From assembly GCA_023667095.1 (NCBI GenBank), contig JAMPAT010000008.1, positions 62,001 to 126,000 on the forward strand: 64,000 nucleotides of DNA, given 5' to 3'. A program made the translations under genes and the position numbers. Below the pieces are notes generated by a model. That model saw only the letters and a list, made by a program, of their open reading frames with translations, ran no database searches and was not told where the DNA came from. This document shows positions 45,434 through 54,446 of the stretch, piece after piece (positions within the stretch are counted from its first letter, which is position 1; every line of letters begins with the position of its first letter). This DNA is from Bacteroidales bacterium (GTDB taxonomy: Bacteria > Bacteroidota > Bacteroidia > Bacteroidales > UBA932).

Positions 45434-46090
45434 ATGACTATTCATAAGGACGGATACGGGACAATCCTCGGAATATGGATTTTTTGCGCAGTATGCATAT
45501 TCCTTTCCCTGCATTTTATTCCATGGACATTTGTCTCATGGACGATGGCTGCAATTTTTGCCTTTTTCATGTGCTTTGTCTTCTTTTTCTTCCGTGTACC
45601 GCAGAGGGAGACGGTGAATGGGGACAATATCGTCACATCTGTTGCTGACGGTGAGGTTGTCATCGTTGACAAGGTCTATGAAAGCGAATTCATAAAGGGG
45701 GAATGCATACAGGTCTCTGTGTACATGAACTTTTTCAATGTACATGTGAATTTCTGGCCGATTTCCGGGGAGATAACCTATTACAGGTATCATCCGGGGA
45801 AATATCTGCTTGCTTTCCTTCCAAAGGCATCTGAACTGAACGAACATACTTCCATTGCCATAAGGAATGAATGTGGAGAGGTCTTCTTCAAGCAGCTTGC
45901 CGGTACTTTCGCACGCCGGATTGTATGCTATGCAAAGGTCGGTGAGACAGATATAAAGGGGAATCAGTGCGGAATCATAAAGTTCGGTTCAAGGATAGAC
46001 ATGTATCTGCCTCTCGGCTCTGATATCAAGGTGCGTGTCGGTGATGAGGTGAAGGCCTGTGAGACTGTTATTGCCGAGCTACGTAAATAA
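45434..46090 (+). CDS. psd: Phosphatidylserine decarboxylase proenzyme
   Basis: The 218-residue short-form enzyme makes phosphatidylethanolamine. Two N-terminal membrane spans (about 13-55) precede the catalytic domain, with PADG-like SVADGEV, YMNFFNVHVNFWP and the self-cleavage motif FGSRIDMYLP, where the Ser becomes the pyruvoyl group. ATG 45434 is chosen because the upstream frame start lies in the promoter. It is 6 bases before the CBS-domain membrane protein gene. Confidence 0.93.
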   Translation: MTIHKDGYGTILGIWIFCAVCIFLSLHFIPWTFVSWTMAAIFAFFMCFVFFFFRVPQRETVNGDNIVTSVADGEVVIVDKVYESEFIKGECIQVSVYMNFFNVHVNFWPISGEITYYRYHPGKYLLAFLPKASELNEHTSIAIRNECGEVFFKQLAGTFARRIVCYAKVGETDIKGNQCGIIKFGSRIDMYLPLGSDIKVRVGDEVKACETVIAELRK

Positions 46091-46096
46091 ATTATC

Positions 46097-47149
46097 ATGA
46101 AAGAAGAGTTATTGTATCTGGTAATGCTGCTGTCGATTCTTATATCGGCATTGTGCTCTGTCCTGGAGGCGACACTTCTGTCGACACCCCTGTCCTATAT
46201 AACAGGGCTTGAGGAGCAGGGCCGCAAAGGCGCACACAGGCTGAAGAAGCTTAAGCAGAACACAGACAGGCCTATATCGGCAATCCTCTGTCTGAATACA
46301 ATCGCAAATACAGTGGGTGCTTCTATCGTCGGCTCCCTGGTGTATGAAGTCTACGGCGATGCAATGGTAGGAATCTTTTCTGCCATTTTTACTTTGCTGA
46401 TACTGTTCTTTTCAGAAATAATCCCGAAGACAATAGGCTCCAACTTCTGGCGTTCACTTGCAATTCCGGCATCTGGAATCATCAATGCAATGATTGTGAT
46501 AGCATTTCCTCTTGTTTGGATTCTTGAGAAAGTGCAGCGTCTTATTTCATCGCATTCGACACAGGTGAGTGTGAGCCGTGAGGACCTTTCGTCCATGGTA
46601 AGCGTAGCTACAGAGGAGGAGGTCATAGAGACGGGGGAGAAGAAGATGATCCAGAACATCCTCAAGCTTGATGAGATTGTAGCCCACGAGATAATGACAC
46701 CGAGCGTTGTCGTGGAGCTGGCGGAAGCCGGCATGACAATCAAGGAGTTCTACAACACGGAGGAGTACAACACTTTTTCGAGGATTCCTATCTATGATGA
46801 GGACAATGACGAATATGTCATAGGATACGTCCTGAGGCAGACAGTCCTGGAGAAGATGGCCGAGGACAATTTCAGCATGACCCTCCGCGACATAGCCCGT
46901 CCAATCCTGACTTTTCAGGAAGATACTCCGGTAGGAGACATATGGGAGAAGCTTTTGGAAAAGAAGGAACATATCTCTGCCATCCTTGATGAGTATGGCT
47001 CGCTCCGTGGAATCGTGACCATGGAAGATGTAATCGAGACTATGCTCGGGCAGGAGATTGTCGATGAGAAGGATGAAGTAGTCGACATGCAGGAATATGC
47101 CAAGGAGCAATGGGAAAAGGCCCAGAAGGAAATGATTGAAGCTGAATAG
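46097..47149 (+). CDS. CNNM/DUF21 membrane protein with paired CBS domains
   Basis: Of 350 residues, the first 150 form the CNNM (DUF21) transmembrane domain (CSVLEATLLSTPLSYI, LNTIANTVGASIVGSLVY, SEIIPKTIGSNFW). A pair of CBS domains follows (about 190-320, MTPSVVV and DEYGSLRGIVTMEDVIE). The C-terminal CorC/HlyC domain of longer relatives is missing. Proteins of this type are linked to magnesium export. It ends before a bidirectional terminator. Confidence 0.88.
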   Translation: MKEELLYLVMLLSILISALCSVLEATLLSTPLSYITGLEEQGRKGAHRLKKLKQNTDRPISAILCLNTIANTVGASIVGSLVYEVYGDAMVGIFSAIFTLLILFFSEIIPKTIGSNFWRSLAIPASGIINAMIVIAFPLVWILEKVQRLISSHSTQVSVSREDLSSMVSVATEEEVIETGEKKMIQNILKLDEIVAHEIMTPSVVVELAEAGMTIKEFYNTEEYNTFSRIPIYDEDNDEYVIGYVLRQTVLEKMAEDNFSMTLRDIARPILTFQEDTPVGDIWEKLLEKKEHISAILDEYGSLRGIVTMEDVIETMLGQEIVDEKDEVVDMQEYAKEQWEKAQKEMIEAE

Positions 47150-47180
47150 CTCAGTCGTTTGCAAGGGACTCCAGCAATAG

Positions 47181-47219
47181 AAGCCGCCCCAAAAGACAAT
47201 ACTTTTGGGGCGGCTTGCT
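47181..47219. terminator. Bidirectional terminator between CNNM gene and ispG
   Basis: AAGCCGCCCCAAAAG (47181-47195) and CTTTTGGGGCGGCTT (47202-47216) pair perfectly over 15 bp with a 6-base loop. A/T-rich flanks on both sides make it work for both converging genes. Confidence 0.9.
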
Positions 47220-48548
47220 TTATTCTGATATAAGTTCAAGCAGCCTGTCTATGGCCTCGGACTCAGGGACATGGCGCAGCACAGGGGTCTTGCCTTTGTA
47301 GATTGAGACCATCCCGTTGCCTTCACCGACATAGCCCCAGTCTGCATCTGCCATTTCGCCAGGTCCGTTCACAATGCAGCCCATCACGGCTATCACCATG
47401 CCTTTAAGATGTGATGTGCGTCTCTTGACTTCATTGAAAGTGGATTCAAGGTTGTACATTGTCCTTCCGCATCCAGGGCATGCGATATATTCAGGACGGT
47501 AGAATCTGCGCCTTGTGGCCTGCAGCATCTCGTCTGCAAGGTATGAGGCGAACTCTGAATCATCAAGCATTGTTTCTGTGCCGTCTGCACCCTTGTAGGA
47601 ACCCTTTATTGTCAGGGTGTCTATGCTCCTGTCAATAAGCAGCTTTCCGAAATCTGCAGCAATGTCATATATCAGCCTTTCGCGTGACGGGGCAGCATAG
47701 GTGGCGACGGCAGCCTTGTCCTCTACCTTTAAAGATACCATGGATGAGTAAAGGCGTCTGCCATATCTGTCTGAAAGATACTGTGCAGGTGCAAGTTCTT
47801 CCTGCGGATCCTCTGTCAGGGAGACCCGCACTGTATTTCCTATCCCTTCTGCAAGGAGAGTGGAGATCCCCACTATGGACTTGATTCGTCCTGAATCACC
47901 GTTACCGGCTTCTGTCACACCGAGGTGGATCGGGAAGACCACGCCTTTCTTTTCCATGTCTTCTGCCAAAAGACGGTATGCCTCGACCATAACAAGAGTG
48001 TTACTTGCCTTGAGTGACACCACTATATTGTAGAAATCATTCTCAATGCACATGCCGAGCCATTCCATGGCTGCCTCCTTCATTGCAAATGGGGTATTGC
48101 CATATTTTTCTGTTATCCTCTCACCGAGGGAGCCGTGGTTGATGCCTATGCGGATGGCTGTGCCGTTTGCCTTGCAGACCTCCACAAGCCTTGCGAACTG
48201 TTCACGTGCCTTTTCGTGGTCCCTGTGGAAATTGCCGGGATTGATACGGACCTTCTCGACAACCGATGCTACAGCAATGGCAATCTCTGAGGAGAAATGT
48301 ACATCTGCAACAAGCGGGACATCTATGCCTTCTGCCCTGAGGGCCGCCTTTATCTGTCTCATGGACTCTACTTCCTTCATCGAAGGCACGGTGAGCCTTA
48401 TTAGCTGTGCACCGGCCACGGCAAGCCTGCGGCACTGGGCCACTGAGGCTTCCACATCGGATGTGTGGGTGTTGCACATTGTCTGCACTACAATCGGGTG
48501 GTCACCTCCAATGACTATATTTCCTGCCTTTACTTCAAGTGTTTTCAT
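47220..48548 (-). CDS. ispG: 4-hydroxy-3-methylbut-2-en-1-yl diphosphate synthase
   Basis: The 442-residue iron-sulphur enzyme catalyses the penultimate step of the MEP isoprenoid pathway. It has an N-terminal TIM-barrel part (VQTMCNTHTSDVEA, LVADVHF, VRINPGN, IGINHGSLGERI) and a C-terminal cluster domain with CPGCGRT and MGCIVNGPGE, which supply the three cysteines. ATG 48548 (MKTLEVKAG) is chosen; the upstream extension overlaps the neighbouring gene. It is the last gene of the leftward six-gene run. Confidence 0.96.
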   Translation of the reverse strand: MKTLEVKAGNIVIGGDHPIVVQTMCNTHTSDVEASVAQCRRLAVAGAQLIRLTVPSMKEVESMRQIKAALRAEGIDVPLVADVHFSSEIAIAVASVVEKVRINPGNFHRDHEKAREQFARLVEVCKANGTAIRIGINHGSLGERITEKYGNTPFAMKEAAMEWLGMCIENDFYNIVVSLKASNTLVMVEAYRLLAEDMEKKGVVFPIHLGVTEAGNGDSGRIKSIVGISTLLAEGIGNTVRVSLTEDPQEELAPAQYLSDRYGRRLYSSMVSLKVEDKAAVATYAAPSRERLIYDIAADFGKLLIDRSIDTLTIKGSYKGADGTETMLDDSEFASYLADEMLQATRRRFYRPEYIACPGCGRTMYNLESTFNEVKRRTSHLKGMVIAVMGCIVNGPGEMADADWGYVGEGNGMVSIYKGKTPVLRHVPESEAIDRLLELISE

Positions 48549-48561
48549 TGTATATTCGTTA

Positions 48562-49419
48562 TCAATACTGATTCTGCCGGATTCCCTCAGCATGCCTGCG
48601 CTCGTCAAAGAGACGTTTGGCTTCCTTGCGCAGTTCGTGGTTGGTCTTTCCTATCCTCTTTGTAATCTGGAAATGCAGGCTTACGCTGAATATGAAATTC
48701 GATACGTTTGCAAAACGGTAGTAATATTCGCTTTCGTAGTTTGGCTGGAAAAGCGAGCCGAAGCCGTATTTGTACATGGCGTTGAAATGTATCTCGACAG
48801 GGTCAAAGACAAAGCCGAAGCCGGCCCCGCCCTTTATTCCGTAGTCGAAACGTCTGTCTGTCGCAAGGAAATCATGTTCAATGCTTTCATGCACATTGCC
48901 TCCCCATCTGCTTATCGAGAGCCTGTATGCCCCGTAGAATCCGATGTTGACCATCAGCTTCATCTTCCAGAAATCGAAATGGCAATGTGCCAGGACCGGT
49001 ACTTCCACGACATCCATAAGGGCATTCCGTGCCCCGGCTTCATTATATCCCTCGTCCAGCTGATAGCCTTCCTTTGCATAGAAAAGTCCTGCCTGGATAC
49101 CGAAATATGGCATATAGCCGAACATCTTGCCATATCTTGTCCACGTTACACCGAAATTTACAGGGACAAACTGCATTCCCTGTTTTCTCGGAGGATTCCA
49201 GGTTACCTGGTTCAGCCCCACTCCATAATGCACTCCAATCAGGGTGTAGTCATTGATAAGGGTCTTTTTCTTGAAATCCACGGAATCCAGATAGGCGTCA
49301 GTGATTACTACAGACGCTGTATCCACGAGGATGCCCCCGACATTTATCTGATTCTCCTGGGCCTTGAGGGCCGTCAGTGGAAGCATGAGTCCTATTAATA
49401 TATATATAATCCTTTTCAT
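48562..49419 (-). CDS. PorT-like outer-membrane beta-barrel protein
   Basis: The 285-residue protein starts at 49419 with a signal peptide (KRIIYILIGLMLPLTALKAQ). The rest has alternating aromatic strands (YTLIGVHYGVGLNQV, FGYMPYFGIQAGLFY, YGIKGGAGFGFVFDPVEIHF) typical of a small barrel of the PorT/OMP_b-brl_2 kind. It follows the Ig-like lipoprotein after 1 base. The function is unknown; PorT of Porphyromonas belongs to type IX secretion, but this assignment is only at fold level. Confidence 0.75.
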   Translation of the reverse strand: MKRIIYILIGLMLPLTALKAQENQINVGGILVDTASVVITDAYLDSVDFKKKTLINDYTLIGVHYGVGLNQVTWNPPRKQGMQFVPVNFGVTWTRYGKMFGYMPYFGIQAGLFYAKEGYQLDEGYNEAGARNALMDVVEVPVLAHCHFDFWKMKLMVNIGFYGAYRLSISRWGGNVHESIEHDFLATDRRFDYGIKGGAGFGFVFDPVEIHFNAMYKYGFGSLFQPNYESEYYYRFANVSNFIFSVSLHFQITKRIGKTNHELRKEAKRLFDERRHAEGIRQNQY

Positions 49420-49420
49420 C

Positions 49421-51256
49421 TTATCTGAATAGTTCCGCAATATTTATTTCCTGCTGAAGCTCCATCATCTCCGGTATGTCTATGAGGAATGTACCGTCTG
49501 CAAGCCTGTAGAACTTGACCTGCTCAGGCTGCTTGTGCTCCAGGAGGTTACCGGTGTCGACAAGGCCGTTGCGGTTCAGGTCTTCCGTAATCCTGATGGA
49601 ATATTTGCCTGCTTTCAGGTATGGGAAGGAGAGGGAGCAGCCCTTGTCTATTATATAGCTCCTTATTACCTTGTCCCTCTTTTCGTTAAGCATGTCTACA
49701 ATATATTTGTTGTGCACATCGGAGAGCACAAGGGTCATTGCGCTGAGCTTGTCATCTTTAGGCAGGCTGACCTTGACTTCTGTACTGTCGTTGTAGTAGC
49801 CGTTAATATCCTTGAACTTCCTGTGCGGGACCTTGAGGAAATACTCATATCCCGGCATAAGCTTGGTTTCGGGCCTTATGATATATTTCCTGAGGTTAAG
49901 GCTGTCCTGGGTGACAGAATATTTTCCGGTGCTTTCCTGCTGACGCGGATTGAGGTATCTGAACTGCAGGGAGTCGAATGCGGACTCCACGATAGGGTAT
50001 TTGAACTCCATCACAAATCCGTCCTGCTCGATATTCTCGGGAACGGCTGCAAGTGTGAATACATTGATGGTATCCTCGTGCTTGATGTCCCTCCTTGAAC
50101 TTTTGGCTGCTGCACTTTGGCGAGGCTTGGTCAGCTTTATCTCTTCTACAGTCGGTGTCAGCTGCCAGAGGGAGTCGGTCTTCATGTACGAGATGTTCAG
50201 GAAAAGTGTGTCCGGCTGCTTGCGCGGGTCGTTTATCCAGATTTCCAGGCTGTCGCGCTTGAGGTTGAACTGTGTTATCAGCTTGTCATGGGACACCCCT
50301 TTAACCCAGATTGAGTCCATTTCAACGTATGGAGCCATGAATGTGACGTACGCTGTCCTTTCACCGATTCGTTCCTTGTTGACTATCATCTGCTTGGATG
50401 GAGTCTCCTTGAATACGTTAAGCTCATATTCCGTCTTCCTTGCAAGGCAGGCGAGGGTATCTGTCATCAGATATTTCTTGAGCTCAGGTATGCTGTCGTT
50501 GATCTTTATTGCAGGCCTGATGACAGAATCAATGAATGCAATCCGGTCATTGTCAGGGTCATATTTATTGTTGTTGTTCTCGTCTATCACGGCATACATC
50601 CTGTATAGGGTGTCCTGGATGTTGCGCAGGCAGAAAAAGCCCCATTCGTCTGTCTTGACTGCAGCATCAGGCCTTCTGAGGAACACGAGTGAGTCAGCCG
50701 GTACGTATGTGGTGTCATTTATCATGGTTGACTCTCCTTCATACCTGTACAGCATTACAGTTGCTCCCTTGATCGGCATAAGTGTATTGCAGTCCACGAC
50801 GCTTCCTGTAATCATCATGGAATCCAGGCGGTCGCCTGTGGAGAATGTGTATGTAAAGCCCGGGAACATGTTGCCCTCGTTGTTGTCCGCAACGGCATCC
50901 GTAAGGTCGAGGGTATATGTCTTGTTGGAGTCCAGGTCGCTTTCAAAATATATGACCAAGGTCTTTCCGCGCATCTTGAACTTCGGTGTCTTCTCCAGAG
51001 GAGGGGAGAGGAATATGTTCTGCGGATTCTTTACCACGACATATTCGTTGAATGTGAAGTCCAGATGTGTCTTGTGTACAGGGACCATGATGCTTCCGTC
51101 CCCAGGCTCCAGCTTTGTGATTATCGGCGGAATCGTATCCTTGGGTCCTCCGCTTGGCGGAGTGGTGGTATTTGCGCATGAATGTGAGAATACCATGCTT
51201 CCAATTACCATGGCAATCGGTATTGCCGGAAAATATTTTGCTATAAACTGTTTCAT
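49421..51256 (-). CDS. Ig-like (Big_5) domain lipoprotein
   Basis: The protein begins at 51256 (MKQFIAKYFPAI) or, with two more residues, at 51262. It has a lipoprotein signal ending in SHSCAN, so it is anchored in a membrane. A Big_5 Ig-like domain follows (about 40-140, PPIITKLEPGDGSIMV and LDFTFNEYVVV). Further beta domains fill the remaining 450 residues, including a carboxypeptidase-regulatory-like segment (SVVDCNTLMPIKGATVML). It is common in Bacteroidota next to housekeeping genes; its role is unknown. Confidence 0.8.
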   Translation of the reverse strand: MKQFIAKYFPAIPIAMVIGSMVFSHSCANTTTPPSGGPKDTIPPIITKLEPGDGSIMVPVHKTHLDFTFNEYVVVKNPQNIFLSPPLEKTPKFKMRGKTLVIYFESDLDSNKTYTLDLTDAVADNNEGNMFPGFTYTFSTGDRLDSMMITGSVVDCNTLMPIKGATVMLYRYEGESTMINDTTYVPADSLVFLRRPDAAVKTDEWGFFCLRNIQDTLYRMYAVIDENNNNKYDPDNDRIAFIDSVIRPAIKINDSIPELKKYLMTDTLACLARKTEYELNVFKETPSKQMIVNKERIGERTAYVTFMAPYVEMDSIWVKGVSHDKLITQFNLKRDSLEIWINDPRKQPDTLFLNISYMKTDSLWQLTPTVEEIKLTKPRQSAAAKSSRRDIKHEDTINVFTLAAVPENIEQDGFVMEFKYPIVESAFDSLQFRYLNPRQQESTGKYSVTQDSLNLRKYIIRPETKLMPGYEYFLKVPHRKFKDINGYYNDSTEVKVSLPKDDKLSAMTLVLSDVHNKYIVDMLNEKRDKVIRSYIIDKGCSLSFPYLKAGKYSIRITEDLNRNGLVDTGNLLEHKQPEQVKFYRLADGTFLIDIPEMMELQQEINIAELFR

Positions 51257-51266
51257 TTGCATATGT

Positions 51267-53483
51267 TTAGATGTCTGTCCTGACAACACTCTGTATCCCC
51301 TCTATCTTCCGGAGCTTGCGTATCAGCTTCTCAAGGTCATTCTTGTCATGGACATACAGGTCGATGCTTCCTTCAAAGATGCCGTCTTCTGTCGCAATGT
51401 CTATCCTGCGGATGTTTACGCTCATTACAAAGGAGATGAACCTTGTTATTTCATTTATTATCCCGATCCTGTCAAGCCCCTTGAGAGAGAGCCTTATAAG
51501 GAAAGATGTCTGCATCGCCTCTTCCCATTTGGGCATGACAATGCTGTCTCCGTATTTTGCAGCGAGGTTGTTGGCTACAGGGCAGCTTTTCTTGTGTACG
51601 GTGACCGTACCTTCCGGGGAGATGAATCCGACAACACTGTCTCCAGGAATCGGGTTGCAGCAGTCTGCTATAATATATCTATGGTCTCCACCGTTTGCAT
51701 CATTTATGACAAAGTCATCCTTTTTGCCCTTTGGAAGGAACCATGAGAACCATGGCCTGGACTTTTCAGGCATGATAGCCTTAAGCGTGTCTTCAAGGTT
51801 ATTGAGCTTGACCAGCCCGATGCCTATCCTGAAATAGAGTTCGTCAGGATCCTTTGCAACCCCATATTTCTCAAGTATCGTCTCCAGGGCAGCTTCATTC
51901 AGCCTGTATCCGAGGGCTTCCACCTGTTCTTCAAGGATCTTCCTGCCGAGACCGACGCTTGTCTGGCGTTCTCCCTTGAGGTAGTCCATTATTATGTTGT
52001 GTGCCTTGTGGGTCTTGACAAATTGAAGCCATTCCTTTTTGGGGGATTCTGCCTCGGCGGTGATTATCTCGACCTGGTCGCCTCCCTTCAGGACGTATGA
52101 AAGGGGGACAAGGCGCATATTGACCTTTGCTGCAATAGCCTTGTTGCCAATCTCGGTATGTATCATGTAGGCAAAGTCAAGGACTGTGGCACCTTTCTGT
52201 ATCCTTTTCTGTTCTCCTTTTGGAGTGAATATGAATATGTCTGTTGTATTCAGGTCGTTGTGGATGATGTCAAGCAGTTCAAGGGAGTTTACGTCAGGAT
52301 TGACAAGGACTTCCTTTACCTTGGTAATCCATTTGTCCATTTCATTTTCGTTCTCCCCGGCAAAGCCATCCTTCTTGTATGCCCAATGTGCAGCGATACC
52401 TTTCTCTGCGATGTCATTCATCCTCCTTGTGCGTATCTGGACTTCTATCCAGATGCCGGAATGGCTCATGAGGGTACAGTGAAGTGCTTCATATCCATTG
52501 TTTTTCGGATGCTTTACCCAGTCCCTTATACGGTCAGGCTTGTATCTGTATATGTCTGTTATGATTGAGAATACATGGTAGCACTGGTCGCGTTCCCTTT
52601 CCGTGGATTCGGAGGCTGGGCTGAATATTATCCTGACAGCGTACAGGTCATATATCTGGTCGAATGTTATGCCTTTGCCCACCATCTTGTTCCAGATGGA
52701 ATATGGAGTCTTGACCCTTTTCTTTATTTCGAAGTCAAAGCCTTCCGCCTTCAGGGCGGTGCTTATAGGGCCGATGAAATCGTCTATCTCCTTTTCCTTG
52801 TCAACTATATTGCGGTTGATTTTCTCGTTTATGTCGTTGAATGCCTCCGGCTCCTTGTACCTCAGCCAGATGTCCTCCATCTCCGACTTGACTTCATAGA
52901 GGCCGAGCCTGTGGGCCAGCGGTATGAAGATGTACATTGTCTCGCTCAGGATCTTGTCCCTCTTGTATTCCGGCATGAACTCTATTGTACGGCAGTTGTG
53001 CAGACGGTCTGCCAGCTTGATAAGGACTACACGGACGTCGTCATTGAGCGTAAGCAGGATACGTTTGAAGTTCTCTGCCTGCAGGCTCTTGATTTCAGCC
53101 TTTGCGTCATTGTCAAGGACGGTCTTTATCTTTGTAAGGCCTTCCACAAGCAGGGCAATCCTGTCGCCGAAAAGTTTTCTGAGGTCATCGACAGTGTAGT
53201 CCGTATCCTCCACCACATCATGGAGCAATGCGGCAGCGATTGACTTGTACCCGAGGCCTATATTGTTGACTACAATCTTGGCAACGGCTATAGGGTGGAG
53301 TATGTATGGCTCTCCAGAACGTCTGCGGACACCTTTGTGTGCCTCATTTGCAAAGTCAAATGCTTTCTGGACCACATCCAGCTCTTCCTGGTTTGCACAT
53401 CTCTTCCTTGCAGCCTCTTTCAGGTCTGCATAGTCACGTGCTATCACTTCGTAGTCACGCTGGTTAAATTCTGAAATACTCAT
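51267..53483 (-). CDS. Bifunctional (p)ppGpp synthetase/hydrolase (RSH)
   Basis: The 738-residue protein has an intact HD hydrolase (LLHDVVED, H88-D93, and LADRLHNCRT), a synthetase domain (YAVRIIF, VKHPKNNGYEALHCTLM), a TGS domain (about 400-470, IFIFTPKGEQKRIQKGATVL) and a C-terminal ACT domain. Both enzyme sites look intact, so it can make and degrade (p)ppGpp, the stringent response alarmone. Its start overlaps the last base of yihY. Confidence 0.95.
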   Translation of the reverse strand: MSISEFNQRDYEVIARDYADLKEAARKRCANQEELDVVQKAFDFANEAHKGVRRRSGEPYILHPIAVAKIVVNNIGLGYKSIAAALLHDVVEDTDYTVDDLRKLFGDRIALLVEGLTKIKTVLDNDAKAEIKSLQAENFKRILLTLNDDVRVVLIKLADRLHNCRTIEFMPEYKRDKILSETMYIFIPLAHRLGLYEVKSEMEDIWLRYKEPEAFNDINEKINRNIVDKEKEIDDFIGPISTALKAEGFDFEIKKRVKTPYSIWNKMVGKGITFDQIYDLYAVRIIFSPASESTERERDQCYHVFSIITDIYRYKPDRIRDWVKHPKNNGYEALHCTLMSHSGIWIEVQIRTRRMNDIAEKGIAAHWAYKKDGFAGENENEMDKWITKVKEVLVNPDVNSLELLDIIHNDLNTTDIFIFTPKGEQKRIQKGATVLDFAYMIHTEIGNKAIAAKVNMRLVPLSYVLKGGDQVEIITAEAESPKKEWLQFVKTHKAHNIIMDYLKGERQTSVGLGRKILEEQVEALGYRLNEAALETILEKYGVAKDPDELYFRIGIGLVKLNNLEDTLKAIMPEKSRPWFSWFLPKGKKDDFVINDANGGDHRYIIADCCNPIPGDSVVGFISPEGTVTVHKKSCPVANNLAAKYGDSIVMPKWEEAMQTSFLIRLSLKGLDRIGIINEITRFISFVMSVNIRRIDIATEDGIFEGSIDLYVHDKNDLEKLIRKLRKIEGIQSVVRTDI

Positions 53484-54409
53484 CAGTTGTCAAGATTATA
53501 GTTGTCAACATTCTGGAATGCGTATGAAAGTTCTGCCCCGAAAAGGATGATAAACCATCCGAAGTTCATCCAGAACATGAACAGGGGGATTGCCGCCACT
53601 GCTCCATATACCATGTTCAGCCTTGTCACAAATATCTGTGTCTCAAGGTAAAGGTACTGGAGCACTGTAAATGCGAACCCGGAAATGAGTGCCGCACGCA
53701 TTGCGTATCTATATCTTACATTATAGTTCGGTATGAACTTGTACATTGCGGAAAATGTCAGTGTCGATATCAGATAGAAGATTATCCATGTGAGGGCTGA
53801 GGATATCGGTTCCAGGCCGGCCATGTCCAGTCCTATGCTCTTGAATGCGTTGGTATAGACGATTGAGCTGGAGAAGAACAGCAGCATTACGAATGGAGCT
53901 ATGAACAGGATTGCAAGGTAGAAGCCGAGACGCTTGAAAAAGTTACGTGACTTGCGTACCCTCCAGACGTTGTTGAATACCCTTTCCACGCATATCATCA
54001 TCCATATCACAAGCCATACGAAGAGCAGTGCACTGATAAGCCCCATGGTGCTGCTCTGTGCTGTGCTTATTATGTTGTTTGCAAATGTGAGCAGGGTGTC
54101 GATGATTTCCTGGTGCCCCGAAAAATTGGTGTAGAGCATTGTCTTCAGTATGTCTGACAGCCCGAATCCGTCTGTGACTGCAAATGCCACTGCAACGAAA
54201 GGGACGACTGCCATTGTCCCGAAAAAGCTCAGCGCAACGGCCTGGAATCCTATCTTTTCTGCGGAGAATGTCTTTATGGTTATGATTATTACCTTCATGT
54301 TCTTGATGAAGTTGGCCCTGGCCCTGGAAAGTTCCTCCAGGTCCACCTGCCAGATTTCATCGGAGAAGAAATCCTTCAGTCTTTTCCTATAATATAATAT
54401 CCTCTTCAT
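53483..54409 (-). CDS. YihY/BrkB-family membrane protein
   Basis: The 308-residue protein has a basic N-terminal helix and six membrane spans, with family motifs ALSFFGTMAVVPFVAVAFA, FNNVWRVRKSRNF and NMVYGAVAAIPLFMFWMNFGW. The family is of unknown function and was once wrongly called RNase BN. It lies between ligA and the RSH gene with an ATGA-type overlap to the latter. Confidence 0.93.
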   Translation of the reverse strand: MKRILYYRKRLKDFFSDEIWQVDLEELSRARANFIKNMKVIIITIKTFSAEKIGFQAVALSFFGTMAVVPFVAVAFAVTDGFGLSDILKTMLYTNFSGHQEIIDTLLTFANNIISTAQSSTMGLISALLFVWLVIWMMICVERVFNNVWRVRKSRNFFKRLGFYLAILFIAPFVMLLFFSSSIVYTNAFKSIGLDMAGLEPISSALTWIIFYLISTLTFSAMYKFIPNYNVRYRYAMRAALISGFAFTVLQYLYLETQIFVTRLNMVYGAVAAIPLFMFWMNFGWFIILFGAELSYAFQNVDNYNLDN

Positions 54410-54446
54410 TCAGTCTCCTAAAATTGTTTTACATGTCAGGATGTGT

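Noticed and set aside
48046..49398. 450-codon open frame on the plus strand
   Set aside because: It is antisense to ispG and the PorT-like gene and shows no protein-family character.
49950..51746. 598-codon open frame on the plus strand
   Set aside because: It is antisense to the Ig-like lipoprotein and RSH genes, both of which have clear domains.
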